From Streptomyces sp. ISL-10 (GTDB lineage Bacteria; Actinomycetota; Actinomycetes; Streptomycetales; Streptomycetaceae): 64,000 nt of DNA. Within the stretch, counting starts at the first letter, position 1, and each line of letters starts with the position of its first letter. The notes under the pieces are model-generated. The model made no database searches, was not told the origin of the DNA, and saw only the letters and a program-made list of their open reading frames with translations. The position numbers were made by a program, and so were the translations under genes. This document shows positions 59,778 through 64,000 of this stretch, one piece after another. The stretch covers positions 186,001-250,000 of the forward strand of contig NZ_JAGGOJ010000005.1 in NCBI RefSeq assembly GCF_018614575.1, written 5' to 3'.

Positions 59778-60655
59778 CCGCGACCGCGATCGAGGCGCAC
59801 GGCCTCGGCAAGACCTACCGCAGACAGGGTCACCCGGCCCTGCGCGACTGCTCGTTCCGGGTGCCCGCCGGGCGGGTGTGCGCCCTGACCGGGCCCAACG
59901 GCGCCGGGAAATCCACCCTGCTGGCCCTGGCCGCGGGACTCACGCGCCCCGGCGAGGGCGTACTGCGGGTGCTCGGCGCCGAGCCCGCGTCCGTACGCGA
60001 ACGCATCGCGTACGTCGCCCAGGACAAACCCCTCTACCCCCAGCTGACCGTCGCAGACACCCTCCGCCTGGGCCGCGAACTCAACCCCGGCCACTGGGAC
60101 CAGGCCCTCGCCGAGCGGATCGTCGAGGAGGGCGGTCTCGGCGCCGGCACCCGTATCCGTACGCTCTCCGGCGGCCAGCGCACCCGCGTCGCGCTCGCCC
60201 TCGCGCTCGGCAAACGCCCCGAACTGATGCTGCTGGACGAGCCGATGGCCGACCTCGACCCCCTGGCGCGCCACCGGCTCATGGGCACCCTCATGGCCGA
60301 GGCCGCCGAGCACGGCACGACAGTCGTGATCTCCTCGCACATCCTGTCCGAGCTGGAGTCGACCTGCGACTACGTCCTGCTCGTCGACGGCGGCCGCATC
60401 CGCCTCGCCGGCGACACCGAGGACCTGCTCGCCGCGCACACGTGGCTCACCGGCCCCGTCACGGACCTCGCGCCGCACACCGTCGTCGAATCCCGTACGA
60501 CAGGGCGTCAGCTGACCGCGCTGATACGCCCAGAGGGCACGCTCGCCCCCGACCGGCAGACGTCTCATCCCTCCCTGGAGGAGCTGCTCATGGCGCATCT
60601 GCGCTCCCCCGGCGCCCCCGCCCTGCTGACGCCGGACGCGGCGGTGACGGCATGA
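59774..60655 (+). CDS. ABC transporter ATP-binding protein
   Basis: A 293-residue ABC ATPase. Walker A GPNGAGKST at 40-48, signature LSGGQRTRVALALAL, Walker B LMLLDEPMADLDP, His-switch in VVISSHILSELE. A C-terminal extension of about 70 residues is typical of YtrB/BcrA-like exporters. ATG 59774 overlaps the gntR stop; its own stop overlaps the permease start (ATGA), so all three genes are coupled. Confidence 0.93.
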   Translation: MTATAIEAHGLGKTYRRQGHPALRDCSFRVPAGRVCALTGPNGAGKSTLLALAAGLTRPGEGVLRVLGAEPASVRERIAYVAQDKPLYPQLTVADTLRLGRELNPGHWDQALAERIVEEGGLGAGTRIRTLSGGQRTRVALALALGKRPELMLLDEPMADLDPLARHRLMGTLMAEAAEHGTTVVISSHILSELESTCDYVLLVDGGRIRLAGDTEDLLAAHTWLTGPVTDLAPHTVVESRTTGRQLTALIRPEGTLAPDRQTSHPSLEELLMAHLRSPGAPALLTPDAAVTA

Positions 60656-61629
60656 GCACGCTCACCGCTCCCGCCCCCGCTCCCGCCCCCGCTCGCGCCT
60701 CCCGCCTGCGTGGCACCGCCTGGGTCGTCGTCCGCCAGCACCGCACCGTCCTGAGCGTCGCGGCCGGGGCACTGGTGCTGTCCGCCGCCGTCGCCGCGGG
60801 CCTGCGGATCTGGTTCGAGGCGACCCCGCCCGACGACTTCGACCGCAACCTGTTCCCCCGTTCCGACGTACGCAGCGCGCTCGTGGTCATCGTCGAGTAC
60901 GCCGGCCTGGCCGCCCTGCTGCTGCCGCTGCTGGTCGCCGCCGTCGTCGCGGGCCCGGTGGTCGCCCGGGAACTGGAGAGCGGGACGTACAAACTGGCCT
61001 GGTCGCAGTCGGTGACGCCGCTGCGGTGGTTCCAGGCCAAGGTGACGGTCCCCGCCGTGACCGTCACGGTCCTCACGGCGGCCCTGACCGGCGTCTTCCG
61101 CCTGGCCTGGGAACCGGTGTCCACGAACACGCACCTGCGCTGGTACTCGCGCCACGTCTTCCTCGCCGTCGGACCGACGGCGATCGCGTACGGGCTGCTC
61201 GCGGTCGCGGTCGGCGCGCTCACCGGGCTGCTGGTGCGCCGCACGCTGGCCGCCATGGCCGTCGCGGGAACGGTGACGGGAGCCGTCCTGCTCGCCATGT
61301 CGTCGCGGTGGGGCAGCCTGTGGACGACCACGACCGGCACACGGACCGACCCGGACTCGTTCCCCGTCATGGACGACTGGCTGGTCACCGACACCGGACT
61401 GCTCACCTCGTCCGGCGAGCGCCTCGGCGACGAGCGCCTCGGCGACATGTGCCGCGTCGTCGACCGCCCCGCCTGCTTCGCCGAGCACGGCATCACCGGC
61501 CGCTGGTACGACTACCATCCGGCATCGCACCTGTGGCCGCTCCAGCTCGTCGAGACCACCGTCGTCCTCGCCATCGCCGCCGTCGCCGCCTACGCGGCGT
61601 TCCGGATCTTCCGCCGTCGGCACGGATGA
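60652..61629 (+). CDS. ABC transporter permease
   Basis: A 325-residue membrane protein with about six helices ([56 protein letters not shown] and others) and an extracytoplasmic loop of about 80 residues ([12 protein letters not shown] to GRWYDYHP). The [16 protein letters not shown] coupling region resembles ABC-2 type exporters. Ends KFRR-like IFRRRHG. Partner of the ATPase just upstream. The substrate is unknown; YtrA-type context suggests envelope-stress relief or peptide export. Confidence 0.85.
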   Translation: MSTLTAPAPAPAPARASRLRGTAWVVVRQHRTVLSVAAGALVLSAAVAAGLRIWFEATPPDDFDRNLFPRSDVRSALVVIVEYAGLAALLLPLLVAAVVAGPVVARELESGTYKLAWSQSVTPLRWFQAKVTVPAVTVTVLTAALTGVFRLAWEPVSTNTHLRWYSRHVFLAVGPTAIAYGLLAVAVGALTGLLVRRTLAAMAVAGTVTGAVLLAMSSRWGSLWTTTTGTRTDPDSFPVMDDWLVTDTGLLTSSGERLGDERLGDMCRVVDRPACFAEHGITGRWYDYHPASHLWPLQLVETTVVLAIAAVAAYAAFRIFRRRHG

Positions 61630-61828
61630 CGCCCCGCGGGGCCCCGGACGCCCCCCAGGGCCCCGCCACGTTTTCCTCACGTCATGTAGTCGTTACCGGG
61701 CATTCAGACACCCTTGCGACCCTCGGCCAATGCAGCCCGCTGTGCCCGACTCCCCAGACCGGAGAAAAGCCCTCGCCCCGGCCCTCTCCGACGCGCCGGT
61801 GACACTTTCCGCGCGGAACAATGGGGCC

Positions 61829-64000
61829 ATGAGCCAGCAGCCCGCCGAGGTCCCGGTCCAGCACCCCCAGCCGTCCGTCGCGTCCATAGCCGCGCACCGG
61901 CCGCATACCGTCGCCGCCACCGTCTCCGATCTCGAACCCGATCTCGACGCGGATCTCGACACCTATGTCGAGGACTCGGAGCACATGCTCGCCGGCGAGC
62001 TGCCCCAGGGGCGGTTCCTCGACCGCGAGCGCAGCTGGCTCGCGTTCAACGAACGCGTCCTCGAACTCGCCGAGGACCCGGCCACGCCCCTGCTGGAGCG
62101 GGCCAACTTCCTCGCCATCTTCGCGTCCAACCTGGACGAGTTCTTCATGGTCCGGGTGGCAGGACTCAAGCGCCGTATCGCCACCGGCGTCGCCACCCGC
62201 TCCGCGTCGGGTCTCCAGCCCCGCGAGGTCCTCGACCTGATCTGGACCCGCTCGCGCGAACTCATGGCGCGCCACGCCGCCTGCTTCCAGCAGGACGTCG
62301 CTCCCGCACTCGCCGACGAGGGCATCCACCTCATCCGCTGGCCCGAGCTCACCGAGAAGGAGCAGGCCCGCCTCTTCACCCTCTTCCGCCAGCAGATCTT
62401 CCCGGTCCTCACGCCACTGGCCGTCGACCCCGCGCACCCCTTCCCCTACATCTCGGGACTCTCGCTCAACCTCGCCGTCGTCGTGCGCAACCCGGTCAGC
62501 GGCCACCGCCACTTCGCCCGGGTCAAGGTCCCGCCGCTGCTCTCCCGCTTCCTGGAGGCCTCCCCGCAGCGGTACGTGCCGCTGGAGGACGTCATAGCGG
62601 CGCACCTCGAAGAGCTGTTCCCCGGCATGGAGGTCCTCGCCCACCACATGTTCCGGGTGACCAGGAACGAGGACCTCGAAGTCGAGGAGGACGACGCGGA
62701 GAACCTGCTCCAGGCCCTGGAGAAGGAGCTCATGCGGCGCCGCTTCGGCCCGCCGGTCCGCCTGGAGGTCGAGGAGTCCATCGACCCGTACGTGCTCGAC
62801 CTGCTGGTGCGCGAGCTGAAGGTCTCCGACGCCGAGGTGTACCCGCTGCCCGGCCCCCTGGACCTCACCGGCCTGTTCGGGATCTCGGCGCTGGACCGGC
62901 CCGAGCTGAAGTTCCCGAAGTTCGTCGCGGGCACCCACCGGGAGCTGGCCGAGGTCGAGTCCGCCTCCGCGCCCGACATCTTCATGGCCCTGCGCGAACG
63001 GGACGTACTGCTGCACCACCCGTACGACTCGTTCTCCACGTCCGTCCAGGCCTTCCTGGAGCAGGCCGCGGCCGACCCCGACGTCCTCGCCATCAAGCAG
63101 ACCCTGTACCGCACCTCCGGCGACTCCCCGATCGTCGACGCGCTCATCGACGCCGCCGAGTCCGGCAAGCAGGTCCTCGTCCTCGTCGAGATCAAGGCCC
63201 GCTTCGACGAGCAGGCCAACATCAAGTGGGCGCGCAAGCTGGAGGAGGCCGGCTGCCATGTCGTCTACGGGCTCGTCGGCCTCAAGACGCACTGCAAGCT
63301 GTCGCTCGTCGTCCGCCAGGAAGGCGAGACGCTGCGCCGCTACTCGCACGTCGGCACCGGCAACTACCACCCCAAGACCGCCCGGCTCTACGAGGACCTC
63401 GGGCTGCTGACCGCCGACCCGCAGGTCGGCGCGGACCTCTCCGACCTCTTCAACCGGCTCTCCGGCTACTCCCGCCGCGAGACCTACCGCCGGCTGCTGG
63501 TCGCCCCCAAGTCCCTGCGCGACGGCCTGATCTCCCGCATCAACAAGGAGATCACCCATCACCGCGCCGGACGCCCCGCATACGTCCGCATCAAGGTCAA
63601 CTCCATGGTCGACGAGGCGATCATCGACGCCTGCTACCGGGCGGCGATGGCGGGTGTCCCGGTCGACATCTGGGTCCGCGGCATCTGCGCGATCCGCCCC
63701 GGCGTTGCGGGCCTCTCGGAGAACGTCCGGGTGCGCTCGATACTCGGCCGCTTCCTCGAGCACTCCCGCGTCTTCGCCTTCGGCAACGGCGGCGAACCGG
63801 AGGTGTGGTTCGGCAGCGCCGACATGATGCACCGCAACCTCGATCGCCGTATCGAGGCATTGGTACGGGTCACCGACCCGGCCCACCGCGCGGCCCTGAC
63901 CCGGCTGCTGGAGTCGGGCATGTCCGACACCACGTCGTCCTGGCATCTCGGCCCGGACGGCGCGTGGACCCGGCATGCCACGGACACCGACGGTCAGCCG
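61829..64000 (+). CDS. ppk: Polyphosphate kinase (partial, runs past window end)
   Basis: At least 724 residues of PPK1; the gene continues beyond the window. N-domain [21 protein letters not shown] (about 75-95) is the PPK1 start signature. [18 protein letters not shown] and [14 protein letters not shown] are substrate-site motifs. The autophosphorylated His is His507 in [12 protein letters not shown] variable acidic N-terminus (1-70) is usual in Streptomyces. It makes polyphosphate from ATP reversibly. AACAAT at 61817-61822 could be the -10 with a short leader. The 200-bp upstream region is where a PHO box is expected. Confidence 0.95.
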   Translation, partial: MSQQPAEVPVQHPQPSVASIAAHRPHTVAATVSDLEPDLDADLDTYVEDSEHMLAGELPQGRFLDRERSWLAFNERVLELAEDPATPLLERANFLAIFASNLDEFFMVRVAGLKRRIATGVATRSASGLQPREVLDLIWTRSRELMARHAACFQQDVAPALADEGIHLIRWPELTEKEQARLFTLFRQQIFPVLTPLAVDPAHPFPYISGLSLNLAVVVRNPVSGHRHFARVKVPPLLSRFLEASPQRYVPLEDVIAAHLEELFPGMEVLAHHMFRVTRNEDLEVEEDDAENLLQALEKELMRRRFGPPVRLEVEESIDPYVLDLLVRELKVSDAEVYPLPGPLDLTGLFGISALDRPELKFPKFVAGTHRELAEVESASAPDIFMALRERDVLLHHPYDSFSTSVQAFLEQAAADPDVLAIKQTLYRTSGDSPIVDALIDAAESGKQVLVLVEIKARFDEQANIKWARKLEEAGCHVVYGLVGLKTHCKLSLVVRQEGETLRRYSHVGTGNYHPKTARLYEDLGLLTADPQVGADLSDLFNRLSGYSRRETYRRLLVAPKSLRDGLISRINKEITHHRAGRPAYVRIKVNSMVDEAIIDACYRAAMAGVPVDIWVRGICAIRPGVAGLSENVRVRSILGRFLEHSRVFAFGNGGEPEVWFGSADMMHRNLDRRIEALVRVTDPAHRAALTRLLESGMSDTTSSWHLGPDGAWTRHATDTDGQP

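Noticed and set aside
61682..63976. 764-codon open frame antisense to ppk
   Set aside because: It is the shadow of the PPK1 reading frame. Its translation is Gly/Val/Glu/Asp/Arg-rich low-complexity sequence, while the plus strand shows all PPK1 motifs.

Overview
The window is GC-rich (roughly 70% or more) actinobacterial chromosome. Gene content, gene order, GTG starts, leaderless promoters and mycothiol genes all point to Streptomyces. From memory of Streptomyces coelicolor, the order matches the conserved core running from about SCO4241 (near msiK) to SCO4145 (ppk). This is arm-proximal or central core DNA, not a biosynthetic cluster. I see no intact insertion sequence, prophage or CRISPR array.

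Layout. 1-5.4 kb: the end of a quinone-reductase-like gene, a GNAT, an FAD oxidoreductase, a tRNA-Thr, the shared sugar-ABC ATPase msiK and a sugar nucleotidyltransferase. 5.4-12 kb: a leftward housekeeping block (DoxX-type membrane protein, rlmB, cysS, ispF, ispD, carD). 12.5-16.5 kb: a lipoprotein gene and the phosphate-control locus, with phoR-phoP leftward, phoU-mtpA rightward and a PHO box between them. 16.5-17.2 kb: a lower-GC scar with an orphan gene and the tail of a phage-type integrase. 17.2-24.4 kb: gpmA, an MFS pump, ybjN-mshA, a methyltransferase and an NlpC/P60 cell-wall enzyme. 24.9-35.6 kb: a PP2C phosphatase with receiver domain, the xre-hbhA-like-DUF2516 block, three decayed or small loci, a HelD-like helicase behind a TetR gene, an APH-type kinase, and a GntR-HAD pair. 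35.6-44.9 kb: an Eis remnant, the c-di-GMP anti-sigma factor rsiG, dtd, ygfZ, nur, nitrobindin, a three-gene operon of paralogous membrane-anchored proteins, DsrE, DUF3099, DUF1416 and a sulfurtransferase behind a cysteine-containing leader peptide. 45-54.5 kb: DUF2993, a Q-rich membrane protein, a MoaD-like protein, a hydrolase, glnR with an unusual leader, a LacI regulator, a HtrA-like protease and a MprAB-like two-component pair. 55-64 kb: PI-PLC, 5'-nucleotidase, mshD, a YtrA-type GntR-ABC operon and the start of ppk (cut by the window end).

How the genes connect. Phosphate supply (phoRP, phoU, mtpA, ppk, secreted 5'-nucleotidase) and nitrogen control (glnR) lie within 50 kb; PhoP-GlnR cross-talk is known in Streptomyces. 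Thiol and sulfur chemistry is a second thread: cysS, mshA and mshD (mycothiol), and the sulfurtransferase with its leader peptide. Development and envelope maintenance form a third (rsiG, NlpC/P60, HtrA plus a two-component system, YtrA-type ABC exporter).

Most interesting for follow-up: the leaderless Cys-containing leader ORF at 44800-44883; the hairpin with T-run plus overlapping small ORF before glnR; the translationally coupled triplicate of unknown membrane-anchored proteins at 39996-42690; several perfect operator-like palindromes next to regulators; and a graded set of gene remnants (integrase, Eis, alpha/beta hydrolase, AraC).
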